Below, in pieces: positions 49,381 to 61,859 of a stretch of DNA of 64,000 nt. A program made the position numbers and the translations under genes. The stretch is from NCBI GenBank assembly GCA_033558025.1, contig JAUCEF010000007.1, positions 7,130,001 to 7,194,000 of the forward strand, read 5' to 3'. Numbering within the stretch: position 1 is the stretch's first letter; each line of letters opens with the position of its first letter. This stretch comes from Phytophthora sp. 'mugwort' (taxonomy: Eukaryota > Oomycota > Peronosporomycetes > Peronosporales > Peronosporaceae). The notes under the pieces are model-generated. The model was given only the letters and a program-made list of their open reading frames with translations, made no database searches and was not told the origin of the DNA.

Positions 49381-51178
49381 GCTCGTGTGGGTTACTACCA
49401 GCGTAATGCGCTGTGGGACTCGGCTGCAGCTCCGCGTGGGTTCTGACGAACCATCTCCAAAACGTTGCTTGGACTTTCAGTGGAGCAGGATTGCGTTAAA
49501 TGTCGGTATCTGGAATGTTTTCCTGTCCCGATACCAATGCGTCCTCCCGGATCGAGAAGTTCGGGGTTTGCGTGGCCCTGCCTATGACTTCGCTCTATGG
49601 GGAATTTTGTTTACGGTGCCTCTGGAAGGGTTGCAGGAGAACGCCACGTCTTATGGTCCGTTTGGACGGATGATGCGTACCTGGTGGTACGCACTCGACA
49701 TTACGTGCTGCGAATACCTACCCGATCTCTCTCACAACCCTTTTACTTGATGGGCAAGTACTGAACTGCTGTGAAAGAAACTACTGAAGGTACACTCGAC
49801 CGAATCGGCGAAGTGATCCAAGCGGCCGGTTGGGCGGTTCTGCTATTTTTCTCACTGGTCGTACACTTGCCTATGGCGGTGTACGATTTGGCCCAATACG
49901 TCCCCTGTGGGGGAATAAGCGAAGCGATTGTAATATTCTCCCTCAGCACGTTTAATGTCATCTTCTGATGGACTTCTTACGGTACGCATCTCACCTCTGG
50001 AGCTTTTGCGTCGGGCTGTTCACGCATGTATGACGTCGGGGGGGGGGATCGCAAACTGGAGCAAACAGCCCCGCTTTAGAGGAACGCCATTAATCGTGCT
50101 CAAAGGAACGCTTCTCGACGAGCCCGCTTCGAAGCTACTAGTTTGAGCCACCTTCGCACCTGTCTGGCAGAGGCACTACACGATTTCACGACGGCTCAAA
50201 TTTGAGTACGGCTGTGGAAGTTGGTGGTGACGACGCTACCGGTGCGTCCTACTCGCTCGGGCCGGAGCCACAACACGAACCTGCCCCACTTCCGGAGGTA
50301 CGCCGAGGACAGCGTACCGTAAATGTCCACGGTTCGGGTGGGCAGCGCGCACGCCAGGGGTTCCAGCAATGGGACCGGGTCATGCCGCGATGCGGGTGTC
50401 TCGAACGAAAAAGTCTAATCATGCTAGCCGAAGTTAATGCCTACATTCAGGACTCACCGCCCAGTGTGACGGCCTACGCATGGAGTGCTCGCTGTGAGGT
50501 ATCTCGCTGGAAGTCTAGTCGGGCCATTAGTCTCAAGGAGGGCCGACCTAGCCACTCAAGCGAAGCGTTCCTTTAGTGGAGGGGCGATACGATTCCACGT
50601 CCTGGACGGTTCACATAATCGTATGTGGCGGGCGGAGAGTAGGTGGGTGGTCCAACTGGAAGATCTGAGCTTGGCGTCCTGCCTATGAGTGAGGTCTAGG
50701 AGCCGTAGTGCGCGTAGTCTAACTCTTAATCGAAAATCCTCCCTGCAGAATAGAAGCCAACCCCAACCAACTAAGACTAAGAATTTGCATTTTTTTTAAA
50801 GTAAGCGTTCTCCTTTAACCTGTAAGCGTTCCTAACTTTAAGCTACCCCAATCAAGACCATACTCGTAACGGCCTGCAGATGTCCGACCCACTGCAAAGC
50901 GAGGTGCGCGACATTACACTTCTGACACCCGTCTCAAAGCAACACGCCTTCACTGTCGCTGCTACGAATGCCTTTATCGCTGTGCATGCTGCGCCGTTGA
51001 TTCGTGGTCTTCCCATATCTTGTCCCTCTTAAAAAGGGCATGTGTTGCTGTACCCATCTCGCCTCGTCACCTTTTAGGTTTGACAATGTAGTTTTGTTTC
51101 GAAGGTCTCCCATCTCCCTTTACCCTAGCTCTCCTGAGGGCTGATGGCATCGCGGTCTTGGGTTTTGCTTCGCAAAAG
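49381..51178. other. Gap without recognisable genes
   Basis: Plus-strand frames 49385-49750 and 50202-50576 have no motifs I recognise. A 10-G run lies at 50038-50047. Probably the flank of the Gag-like relic. Confidence 0.3.
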
Positions 51179-51352
51179 GCAGTCGCTGCGCTCCTGCGAG
51201 GAAAAGACGCTGTTCGACCCGCTACAGTGCTCGGTTTGCCGGAAACTCGGCGCTGGGCCCGCCTCCGCAAATACCGCGCGGGTTTGGTATGGCTACGCGC
51301 ACTAACAACCGCTCTCCTCCGTTGGTCGTTTTATGTGACTTTCACCCCCTCT
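51179..51352 (-). repeat. 174-bp dispersed repeat, copy 2
   Basis: Inverted partner of 31363-31537. Read on the minus strand, it starts with 'gagggggtgaaagtcacataaaa', keeps the 'gcgcgtagcca' and 'cccgcgcggtatttgcggaggcgggcccagcgcc' blocks, and ends with 'tcgcaggagcgcagcga'. A 'gggtcgaacagc' inside this copy looks a little like a tRNA-type B box, but no A box was found at the right distance. Confidence 0.6.
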
Positions 51353-52399
51353 TTTTCAGATGGATACAGGAACCACTATCTTAAAAAGTGAACAATGCGT
51401 CCGGCCCGCAGCTCTGACGCTTGTGACAAAGCGGAAGCCAAAACAAATAATAGAGAGATATGGTTGGAGGCGGTTAGAACATAGCGACGCTTGTAACAGG
51501 GGCAATACGGTAAGTGATTTAAGTGTGGTCAGATACAAAAAAAAAAAAAAACGCAAAAGATAAGCTCAATAACCTTAGAAATTAATTACGAGGTGTGAAT
51601 GTAGTGAATAACTATTTATTTAATTCAATTATTAGAGATAATTGTTTCTGGTAGTCGAATGGAACAGTTCTCCGCGTTATGCTATCACCGCAGGGGCGCA
51701 AATGATAAACAAGCCATACATCGATGTTGCTAGGACGAAGCGCAAGGTGCGGTGCGGATTGAGCGTATGGATTTACGGTTCCGACAGTACTTAAGCGGGA
51801 CGCATACAAATTTTAAGTCAGACGGTGCAAATCTCCCGACAATGAGCCAAATATACAAAATTGAAGTATGTAGGATAAATGAGGTGTTCTGATTGGACAA
51901 ATTTGAGGACGGCTGGCATACCAAGCCAGCGAGCAGGCAAGCATGCCTGCAATCCCAGGACCCAGCATTGACCTCCTGGCAAGCGGAGGCTCCGCATGCG
52001 AGCCGTGGCGGGCTTAAGGTTCTGTCACCAGCGAGCGTAGCGAGCATTTGGGTGGGTTGGTTTAGGGGCAGTATATATGTGACCCCCTTCTTTTAGCATT
52101 TATGTAACTGTCGGAAAGTGTAGGATGTCGGAACCGTCACGATATGGAAGAAGTGCATACTGCTAGGGACTCGTGAATTAATTGACGAATACAGCTTGGC
52201 GAAAAACACCTACACAGAAACACATTACATAAAGTACCACCTTTATTAACTGGGCTAGAGGATTTAAATCGACTCCAGTTACGCCTGCACTTGACCATCG
52301 CCGTTCTGTTTTCACAGCGGTCATACCACCTCTTCAACTACTTGTTGTGCCAACCGCTTGTTTTCCGTTCTTAAAGGCATTCATCTCGTCGCTCTTCGC
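51353..52399. other. Non-coding gap
   Basis: Contains a poly-A run (51537-51551). A GC-rich stretch at 51900-52090 has internal short repeats (gccagcgagcaggcaagcatgcctgc) and 'gcgagcgtagcgagc', which recalls the edge of the 31363/51179 repeat. No genes. Confidence 0.35.
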
Positions 52400-53183
52400 T
52401 CAGTGTTTCCACTGCTCCTGCTTTTTGTCGCCCATACCTTCATGTTTTCATCGCTCTGACCACCCTCTTGCTCATTGTCGCCTCCCTTATCAGCACCTTG
52501 GTCATTTGCCTTGCCGTCACCCGCCCTCCTTTTCATCCTTCGTCCTCGTCGGTATTACCCTCGTGCCACTTCTCGTCGTCATCAGTAGGAGCCTCGCCGC
52601 TGTCTTTTGTTCTTCTCCTCCGTTTGGCACTCCTCCTTGATCCTCCTATTTTTTGTCTGTCAGGCCGAGCACGGCGTGCCGGTCAGCACGCCTAGGCCAT
52701 AACCCTCACGGGCGTGCTGACCGAGTACCCCAGCGGCCTATGTAGCAAGCCACTATGCGCGAGCTGCCTTGAACGGTCAGGACGCGCATGACAGGCAGCT
52801 GCCGAAGGTACGTACCTGATGCGTACCTGCACAGGTAGGAAAAGGAAACGTTGCTTACATTTAGGTTAAGTATACAGAAAAGAAAAAAGAAGCTTACCCA
52901 GTAAGGGAGCGCATGGAGAGCACGAGGTGCTTCCATGAGCGCATGCATGTCGTAGCTAGCAAAAGAAAAGCAGACAAATATAATCATTCAAAATGTCCGT
53001 CGTTCCCCACAAATCCAAGCCTACCCGATTCCTCCGCCGCACTGCAAGTGCATAGCCGCCCCGATATTGTCCTCCTTGTTGTCACCGTTTTTTTTCTCAC
53101 TACGCACTCCTTCGTGCCTTCCGTGTCTTCGTCACCGTCCTCTTTCTTGTCGTCTTTACCCTTGTTACTCTCCTCGTTCTGAC
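52400..53183 (-). pseudogene. Possible relic of a charged low-complexity secreted-type gene
   Basis: On the minus strand, 53183-53110 reads RQNEESNKGKDDKKEDGDEDTEGTK, and 52560-52440 in another frame reads GDGKANDQGADKGGDNEQEGGQSDENMK. Both have the Lys/Asp/Glu/Gly/Gln composition of the body of the 33059-33796 protein. About 500 bases between them have other composition and include an inverted repeat (ggtcagcacgcc at 52680-52691 and its complement after 52709). No signal peptide, shared R-x-L-G-A-G block or promoter was found to the right, so membership in the family is only suggested. Confidence 0.3.
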
Positions 53184-53699
53184 GCTAGACTCAAAATGGT
53201 ATGCGTGTGCGAGCTCTAGTCGCTCTCCTCAACTGTAAGGAATGAGCTACATGCATGTACACCACGATCTCAATCATTTCACATCTCGACCATCATTCTT
53301 CAAGAATTTATGAAATGGTTACCTTTTTCAGGTCCTGGTCTGGATTACGGATCGGGGTTTTATTTATATAACTTGCAGTCGATCCCGGTCCGGACCTTAC
53401 TAAGAGTCAGCTAAACGGGGAACAACTCTACTTTCACCGACCCGACACTAAACTTTAGACTAAAAACCTTAGTACGCTTCTGTCAAACACAATCTATGTA
53501 TAGGTTATGTGGATATATTTATACAGGAATACATTAAAACCATGCTGTTCCCGGATGAAAAGCATGCAGTGTGGATGAATACCATCCTACGAATGAATTG
53601 CATGCACTCTCCTTCCTTCTAGTAAAACGACGCAGGGAATGCTCTAGGAAGACGGACAGCCCACAGTTAGGGCTGTCTTCGTGCCCAAGCATAGAAACC
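53184..53699. other. Non-coding gap
   Basis: No gene seen. A TCATTTCACATCTC stretch near 53275 resembles an oomycete initiator on the plus strand, but no coding frame follows it closely. Confidence 0.3.
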
Positions 53700-54680
53700 G
53701 GAAAACATGTGCCGTTACCGACAGTCGATAACAGCGAAAGGTGGTGCACCTATTCGTTTATCGTATGAACGGAAGCTGCATGAACAGCGAGAGACGAAGG
53801 CATCAATCTCTGTTTATTTTGCAATTTGCACGGAGAGTGAAACGGATGGTGAAGAGTCGGATTGGGACACCTGGGGGCTCGTTGCATGGCAGATGACGAC
53901 GACTTTGAAGGCGATGATTATTTCGAGGATGGAACGACGGATTTCCCGTGTGATTTTCTAGTTTGACCTTGCGTTCAAACATACCTTTAAGCCCTCCCTT
54001 TCCACACAGCACTGCCCTGGTTTCTAACCTTGCCCACTACCCCCATTTTTAGCCGGAGTTGGGGCGTTCCGTCGAACCGCGGTATGATTGGCTCGAAGGT
54101 GGTGACAAAGGAGAAGGGGGGGATATGAAGGTGGACCATGAAGACGCGTCTTCATCCGAGAGCCGACCTTTCAGTGGAGATATTATCCCGCTGATCGTCA
54201 ACGCAAGGCAAGAGTGGGCAATTCATCGAAAACGAATCTGATGACTCCAAGAATAGCACAACGAAGATAACAGCATGACGTATGAATCATAGAAGCGATT
54301 TGGATCGTTGCTTGCAGCCAAGCGGTATTTGCAGTCGTCTGAAATCACTTTCTCCGCGACAGATCGACCTCCTGTACACGATAGTGCTAGTGTGCGCTTC
54401 GCATGTGGAGTGCAGAGCTCAAAGGTCGCGTTAGCAAATGCAGTGATAGCAAATACAGTTGACGCCGAGCGGCTTCACTCACAACAACTTGAGGTCGATT
54501 TTGGAAGAAGCCAGTAGCTCTTCGGACGAAGTGTTTTCTTCAATCGCACATCAGCTCGAGTGGATCCGACTCCAACCTCGGACGGAGAGGGGTTATCTGC
54601 TGCGACGAAACAAAAAGTGTCAGCGGCGCGTCTCGAGCTGCGAGAACCAGCAGCTCCAGGAACGAGTAAACCAGTGCTGA
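53700..54680 (+). pseudogene. Unidentified acidic coding relic
   Basis: Plus-strand frames pass on from one to another. First comes 'ADDDDFEGDDYFEDGTTDF' (53890-53950), then 54059-54241 (GGDMKVDHEDASSSESRPFSGDIIPLIVNARQEW), then 54308-54680 (ILEEASSSSDEVFSSIAHQLEWIRLQP and, in another frame, 'LSAATKQKVSAARLELREPAAPG'). The acidic Ser-rich sequence followed by a helical Glu/Gln/Arg region looks like a real but broken protein. The family is not recognised; a decayed transposon ORF or host gene are both possible. Confidence 0.25.
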
Positions 54681-56900
54681 AGCTACCCTCGCGTTTTGCA
54701 ATTTGACGACAGAACTAGAATCGGAACCAGCACCGCCCAGCCAAACCTCCCCCTTACGGGTAGCTGTATTGGACGTTCTACACCAAATTTCCGATTGAAT
54801 CGCTCCGGCCCAATCGTCAGCGGAATGACCCAAACTATTTAATACAATATAATCGATTCTGTAATAGGCTTCAGACGGCTTTTGTGCTGTTCAATTCAAC
54901 ATGGACGACGGCAGCGACGAAGGATCGCTGCCAAAACTGCGACACCAGTGGACACACTGCTTACTTCGCCGTTGCCCCCGGCCCATGACACGTGATCGGG
55001 CCCCTTAGAATCCAGGTCGGCGATGATCATTTTGAGTAGCTTTGAGTAGCTTTGAAGCCCGTCTGTACTAGCCACTGTAAGTTTTGTGTTTTGTTACAAG
55101 AGTAACCGCTAGGTGATACCTTGACTTGCTCTTCTAGCATACGGCGTGCGCTAAAATGCAACATGCACATGTAACATGATGAGTAGATGCATCAAGGTCA
55201 GGAAATATGCTCACATTAGTATGCGACCGCCCTGCACGAAGTGGCCTTCGAGATCGGCGGCGGCTCGCTGGTGCCGTGGGGTCATCTACACACGTTGCTC
55301 ACGTGTCAGTCCCGATATTGCGTACCAAGTGCCCCCCCACCCCCCTCCGCGCGCCGAACTTAGCGATTCACCGAATCGTTCGTGCTTCTCCTCCCCGTTA
55401 AATTGCTGCTGTCGCCGTTACCAGGTGACCGCTACACAACCGCTTCGACGATGCTCAAACAGTGAACACTTAAAGCCCTCGCGCTCGCTGCTGGACAGCA
55501 ACGTCTACAGCGTGTTGCTGCTACTCGAGCTCCTGAAATTAAGTCTAGCTCTTTGGGACTGATAGGGGGGTTTGCCCAACCGACCAAGGAAGTCAAATTT
55601 AGCCGAAATTCACAGTATCAATTTCACCCAATTTGCTGCTCTCTAAGTTTCATTCATAGGCAACTTATAGTTTGTATTGCAAGCCAAGCTAAATCACCTA
55701 TAAATATATTCAGTCAAAATCTACTTTACTTTGATTGGAAAACTGAGTTTATATACTCGCCGCCGGTGCTGCGTGACCCCATCAGACCAACAGTCCTTGG
55801 ACGAAAAGACTAATTCTGCACCAGTGGCTCGTTCCACATTTAACCCAAAGAGCGCCTGCAAAGTACCTTTTGAGGGGAAAAGCACAATACAACAGTTCTT
55901 TCGCAGTTTGTGGCTTAGCGTTTTGTCACCTTCTTAGGGTCGTTAGGGGTTTAGAGGGCGATTGTAGGATAGCACGCACAGTAGCGTTTGCTACACCCAA
56001 ATGGTAAGTACTCAAAGGTGCTCAACGGCGACCAAAACGGAGTTGCTATTTTTGTGCTTTCTGTCTTTTTGCCGATGCTCTGCAAAGGCTACATCGGTAG
56101 TTGCAAACGGATATCGGTCTCTGTAAAGTGGGGCGAATATATGTATATAAAACGTACTTAAGTCTATTTAGTTTTTTTATCCAATTAGGAGACGACGATT
56201 CATTTATGGACAAAACTTCCAGCCCTCTCTCACTCAGAAAAAACTGGCCGGAGAAGACACGGAGTGTGAGTCCGACACCAAGAGCACACAGACTACACCA
56301 ACAATGCCAAACCAAGAACGACGACCGCGTCGCTGGCCTGCACTCGACATCTGACTGGTGTCACCACAACCAAACGCCTTTGTCGCTTAACGGAAAAGCT
56401 CTGTTCGCGGGGATAGAGTTCGATCCCTGTCGAAGGTATTCTATTGGTGGTATCTGGTGGTGCGATGCCACATACGAAGCATGGGCGTGTTGATAATAGC
56501 GGATGCAAGGTGATGATCTACGACCGACTGGGTGTGTAAGGACACGGGGGGGGGGGGGTAAATTTGGAGCTTCGATTTTGTGGTAGTGTGGTAGCAGACC
56601 AGGTAGCGGTTCGGCACGACGGACAGTGGTAAAGGCGACAGAAGAGCAACTATATCCACGTGTTCAGGTAGCAGCAGCACAACACGGGTTTCACCTGCGA
56701 TGGCGACATTCGACCCCGAGTCGGCATGAATACTGATTCCGAAGATGTAGACGGCTGAGCGTCCGTCACCGAGCCCTAGACCTCGTCAACAGAGCAGAAC
56801 GAGCGCTCCTGACGACACTGAAGCTTCACGGCCAACGTCGCGCCTAAGTACACGAGCGTAGACGCCGCAAAATGCAGCTAGTGCCAATGACCAAGCGGAT
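54681..56900. other. Region before the Gypsy element; probable leader and LTR zone
   Basis: No intact gene. tggtagcagacc at 56589-56600 resembles a methionyl-tRNA primer binding site (TGGTATCAGAGC), which would place the end of a 5' LTR just before it, but no matching 3' LTR was found. A 13-G run lies at 56546-56558. The 36-codon frame after the ATG near 54901 (MDDGSDEGSLPKLRHQW) has no support beyond being open. Confidence 0.35.
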
Positions 56901-59900
56901 ACGGCCGCCCAGGCTACCGCAACCCCTGCTGCGACTGCAGGACATGGCACGTGCAGCAACTGCTGCTGTATCTTACGCAGCAACAACAGCAGTATCAAGC
57001 CCAAGTACAAGCTTAAATGCAAGCTCAAATGCAACAGGCTAACGAGCGCTTCGAGTTTCTCGTCGCATCAAGAGGGGAGCAGAAGAAGAAAGATCATCCT
57101 GTTTATGAGGTGAAAGCATTGAACTATGGATTTTCGCAACGGAACAATACTATGCTCACAAGCGTCACCTGATGGCAGCAAAGTCGTCAGACTTTGTGAC
57201 GCTAATCTCGAGCAATTTGGGCAAGTCCGTGTTGAATTGGTATCATGCCTTTATAGCGGACTGTGAGCGCATGAACGTGCACAAGCCATGGGCACTGTTC
57301 CAAACTCAACGCGCACACGCTTCAGACCCAAAGATTTTAAGTATTATCTTCGAGAACGGATGTTTTACCTAAAACAGAAGGAAACTATCCACGAGTGCGA
57401 CTTTAAAATCCAGGATTTGTTGTCCCAAACTGAGTTAGAGACCAGTGAACTAGAGAAGAGGTTCTTTTTCCAGAATGGATTACGGGAAGAAACTGCGAAG
57501 AAGATCAAGGAAGAGAGTCTGAGTACGCTCCTATTGAAATCGCCTCTAACTTCGAGTTTGCACATTACTCGGGTAAACCACCTCGTGTTCCTACCAAGTC
57601 GTCTAAGTCAACGCCAGTGGAATCAGGCTTTCGTTCGAGCAAGTCACGACCCCAGAAACCTAAGCGCTTCGAAAAGAAGAAGGACGGGAATGACGACTGG
57701 ACTAAAACAGCGACATGCAACAATTGTGGCGTCGTTGGTCACATTTCTTCACAATGCACTGCTCCAAAACGAAAGGAAGCGAATCCATACATTAGTGGCG
57801 CGCTGTATGCTATCCTCGAAGCGGAAGCTCAAGTTTTCAAAGGCGCTGGTCAAAAGAGACCCGTCACCGTCTTCATCGATAATGGATGCAGCCTAAACGG
57901 CGTATCCGAGGAATTGGTGCAGAAACTTGAGCTTGATGTCACCTAGGGCGAGATGATGCAAACTGACCTTAGTTACGATCAGGTTGTTTATCGTCCGCGT
58001 CGAACCGAGCAAATGAATCTACTGATACCTGGTTTTGCATTGACAAAGGGAACATTCCAGGTTATGCCTGTTCCGGAGAACAGGGATGTTATCCTAGGCA
58101 TGATGTGGCTTCGTGAGCAAAATCCGGATGTCGACTGGAGTACAGGACGCGTGACACCTCGTATCAAAACGGAACACCGCGAAGAGGTCCAACTAAAACT
58201 GCCGAAGCAACGTCCAGCCAGATGGACTGCTGGACAACGCAGAGCTCGCATAGATTAAAGCCGGGCGATTTTCAATTACTATCGGCAGCAAGGTCCCCAT
58301 GGCAGCTATGATATGACGCATCTTGTTTCTTCTCAGCAGTTCCTCAAAATGTTGCGCCACGACAAGGACATTGAATCCGTCTTTGTCATCAATCAGCATG
58401 ATTCGGAGCAGTTAGAACGCTTTAAGAAAACTCTACGCAAGTATGCGGACACTGTCTTTCGCACAGAGATTCCGAACGAGACACCTCCAGTACGGGAGGG
58501 AATTTAAGCACGGAATTCTGCTCAAGCCTGGTACCAAGCCTATATCAGTCAAGCAATGGCGTTAGAGTCCTGAACAGCGTGCGACAATCCAAGAATGGAC
58601 CAAAGAGATGGTTTAAGCAGGCATTATACGACCAAGTACATCTGCCTTTTCGGCGCCGACGTTCTGTGGCAAGAAGCCTGTTGGTTGGCGCATTGTACAC
58701 GATTATCGTCAGCTAAATCTGCGACGATCTTCCCGGCAATACCACTGCCGCGCAAGGAAGACACTTTTGACGCCATGTCCGGCAGTCACTAGTTTACGTG
58801 TATGTATCTTCTTCGGGGTTACTACCAGGTTAAACTACGCGAATCTGATATTCCCTTTACTGATTTTTCGACTCCTGGTGATCGATTCGAGTATCTGGTC
58901 ACTCCCATGGGACTTAGCGAAAGCCCCGGTACGTTTAACCGGCTTTTGCAGAAAGGGTTTCGAGATTTAAGGGACGTGATGAGGATCTACTTCGACGACA
59001 TCTACGTGTTCACGCAAAGTGAAGACGTTGCAGAGAACATTGCGGCTTTAAACCGTATGCTCAAGCGGTGTGAAGAACAACTATACGTCAAGCTGGCCAA
59101 GTGCCAGTTCTGCGTGGATGAATTCCATGCCTAAGAGACTTTGTCGGACGAAAAGGCGTCCGGATGGATCCTGATAAGGTGAAAATCATTGCGGAATGGC
59201 CTGTGCCCAAGACAAAGAAGCAAATGGAAAGATTCTTAGGCACTATGGTGAATGTGTCGAGGTTCTATAAGAACGTTACACAATTTGCGGGATAACTCCA
59301 CGATAGTATTAAAGGAAAACGTCCTCGAGAATCTATCGAGCTCTCGGACGACCAGCTGCGCTGTTTCCACGAACTCAAATGTCGCTTGACGTCACCTCCG
59401 GTTCCCAGCCTTCCGAACTTTTCGAACCATTCGGTATCCGGAAGGACGCCTCGAACTTCGCGATCGGGGGAGTCTTGTTTTAAAAGGAGAGAGAGAGCTA
59501 GAGCATCAATTGCTTTTACCGGTCGAAAAATGAAGCCAACTCAGCTGAACTATCCTGACCGTGAGCAAGAGCTACTTGCGATCATGCATACTCTGAGAGT
59601 ATGGCGCATGTATCTTCTTGATCGACCGTTCATGGTCGAAACGGATCACAAGAGCATTGAAATGATCCTAACTCAGAAGACTACAAACCGCAAAGTGGTG
59701 CGATGGTTCAATGAGCTTGCTGAGTTTTAGCCTTTGTTCATGTGAATTCCCGGCGACACCACCACTGTGGCTGATGCATTGCCGCGCAACCCGGAATTCG
59801 AGCGGAAAGCTGCCGAAGTAAGCTTGCAAGAGCTACTGGAAATAGCGAAGAATCAGGAAATCGTGGCGACGATCAGAACCAACACGTGACAGTGGTTCAG

Positions 59901-61370
59901 ACCGCGAAGACGATGTACTCGTGGAACAGAGATCTACAGTGGATCATCAAGAAGCTCACACAAGGAGAGGAAGTTCCCAAGTACTCCTTGCTGGATGGTA
60001 GTTTGTACTACGAAACAGGCGAAGATGAGACTCCACGACTGTATATTCCCGCTGACGAAGATCTGAAGAATCGTGTCATTTATGGGAATCATGATTCAGT
60101 AGCCGCGGGCCATCCTGGTTTCTACAAGACCTCCTTAGCAGTACGCGAGCGATACTGGTCCAACATTATGAAGTATATACAGCGTTATGTCAGCACCTGC
60201 GAGATGTGCCAGCGCAACAAGGCGAGACAAACCAAACCGCCAGGACTACTTCAACCGTCGGACATACCTAAAGGTAGATGGACCGACATATCAATGGATT
60301 TCATAGTGTCATTGCCGGTCACTACCAAATCCAACGATGCTATTATGGTGATCGTTGATCGGCTGACGAAGAGAGCAAAGTTCATTGCTACGAAGACAAC
60401 CAATACAACAACGTAGATCGCCAATGTGTTCATGAAGAACTATGTGAAGAATCATGGCTTACCGAAGATTACGTCCAAGTTTTGGCAGAGTATTTTGGGC
60501 GCGCTAGGAATGCAGCACAACCTCTCATCCGCCTTTCGACCACAAACGGACGGACAAACTGAACGAACGAATCGTTTCAGCGAAGACTATCTCCGAAATG
60601 TCGTCAATCCAGCTCAAAACGACTGGGATGACTATCTCCATGTGGCAGAAATTGCCTACAATCGACGTGTACACTCCACGAGTGGAATGCCACCGTTTGA
60701 AGCGGATCTCGGATATATTCCTTACATGTCAGACGATGTGGCATCTGATCCAGAGTTTATGAAATTGGAAAGGTCAGCGCAATAGTTTTTAATACGTCAA
60801 GAAACTCTGCTCAAGGTCGCACAAGACCGCATGAGTGAAGCGCAGGAGCGCATGAAGCACTACTACGACAAGAACAGACTTACCCAAAACTTCGAGGTTA
60901 ACGACATGGTTCTGTTAGACGGTAAGAATTTGGACATCCGTCACAAGGGTTAATGCCCAGTCGAAATAGCTTGCTCCACTTTACATTGGACCATTTCCAG
61001 TGTTAAAGAAGATTTCGAGGATTCCTACGAGTTAGGATTATCGAAAGGATTGAAGTTACATCCCGTATTCCACACGTCACTACTGAAGCCATACCACAAG
61101 ATTCACAGCGTAGGCAGCAAGTGAACAAGGTCGTGTTATCCGACGGAACGGAAGGAAAACTTGTGGAAGCTGTCATTGGACATCGCAAGTATAAAGGTCA
61201 ACCGCAGTACAAAATTTGGTGGCTTGGTGAACTTAAGGAAGATGCCACCTGGGAGCCCGTGGAGAATCTAGCGCAGATTCCCGGACTCATCGACCTCTAT
61301 TGGAACTTCAAGAAACGACCAAACTGTTTTCCAACTAGGCGTCTTCTCGAAGAGAGATCATTTTACGTAG
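56900..61370 (+). pseudogene. Degenerate Ty3/Gypsy chromovirus, Gag to chromodomain
   Basis: Gag spans 57120-57620 (LGKSVLNWYHAF; LRERMFYLKQKETIHECDFKIQDLL) across two frames. A CCHC knuckle (CNNCGVVGHISSQC) is at 57715-57757. The protease reads 'VFIDNGCSLNGVSEELV' (57868-57920), with D-N-G where D-T/S-G is usual. RT includes 'VGWRIVHDYRQLNLRR' (58680-58730), 'FRDLRDVMRIYFDDIYVF' (58960-59010, YFDD) and 'DPDKVKIIAEWPVPKT'. RNase H reads 'LNYPDREQELLAIMHTLRVWRMYL' and 'VETDHKSIE'. Integrase begins with H2C2 zinc (HDSVAAGHPG...CEMCQRNK), then 'WTDISMDFIVSLP' and 'SSAFRPQTDGQTERTNR', but 'HGLPKITSKFWQ' lacks the S-D-R-D box. The chromodomain 'YKIWWLGELKEDATWEPVENL' is at 61208-61270. In-frame stops (57944, 60414) and many shifts make it dead. 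Confidence 0.85.
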
Positions 61371-61414
61371 TTGCCGTTAGCGGCAGATCTTGCCGCCAAC
61401 AGCATCTACGTCAG

Positions 61415-61562
61415 GTTGCAGCTGGAGAGACAGCTGCAGCCTTTTGTGGTTCTAACATTTTAGGATATCAATCTGGGATAGGCAACATGCCATAATCATT
61501 TATGTGATTGGTCTAAAATCATATAAGATAGGCAAGAATCCAGACAGGTATCTGGATTACTA
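61415..61562 (-). repeat. 148-bp Copia LTR-like repeat, right copy
   Basis: Inverted copy of 19704-19851. It abuts the end of the Gypsy relic on the left and the minus-strand Copia relic on the right, so it takes the 3' LTR place of that Copia. A TGTGGTTC/GAACCACA terminal pair at 61445-61574 could mark the ends of a shorter LTR, but the homology to the other copy goes beyond it on the left, and no target-site duplication is visible. Confidence 0.6.
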
Positions 61563-61574
61563 GATTGAACCACA

Positions 61575-61859
61575 CGTTACGCGGTAGTTTATCAAGGTGA
61601 CTGGTCGGATAGCTACCAACTGGGATTAGAGAATGATAGAGTTTAGGATAGGCCCTAGATACTTCAGGAAGAGCCACCGGGCCAATAATTAGCCGCATGG
61701 CAATTTATAAGCTCTCAGCTCAATCTAAATCACGTCTCAATTTGCTTTTAAAGCAACAGCTACCTCTCCTCATCCGACCTCACCCCGCTCGCCAACCAAG
61801 CCCCGCTGAAAGGCCCTTCACACCAACCGCTTCCTCCAAGCTTGTGTTACATTCCTGCT
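61575..61859. other. Non-coding stretch between Copia RT and LTR-like repeat
   Basis: Sits where the RT C-terminus and RNase H of the minus-strand Copia should be. No such motifs are found, so these parts are deleted. Contains a TATA-like atttataagctctcagctc (about 61702-61720) that could be LTR promoter sequence. Confidence 0.35.

Noticed and set aside
51179..51352. tRNA-derived SINE with A and B boxes
   Set aside because: Only a weak B-box-like string was found, in one copy, and no A box; the repeat stays unclassified.
61445..61574. Solo LTR of 130 bp with TGTGGTTC/GAACCACA ends
   Set aside because: No target-site duplication, and homology to the other copy extends beyond the proposed left end.
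56589..61574. Complete Gypsy element with paired LTRs
   Set aside because: Only a possible primer binding site was seen; no two matching direct repeats flank the coding part.
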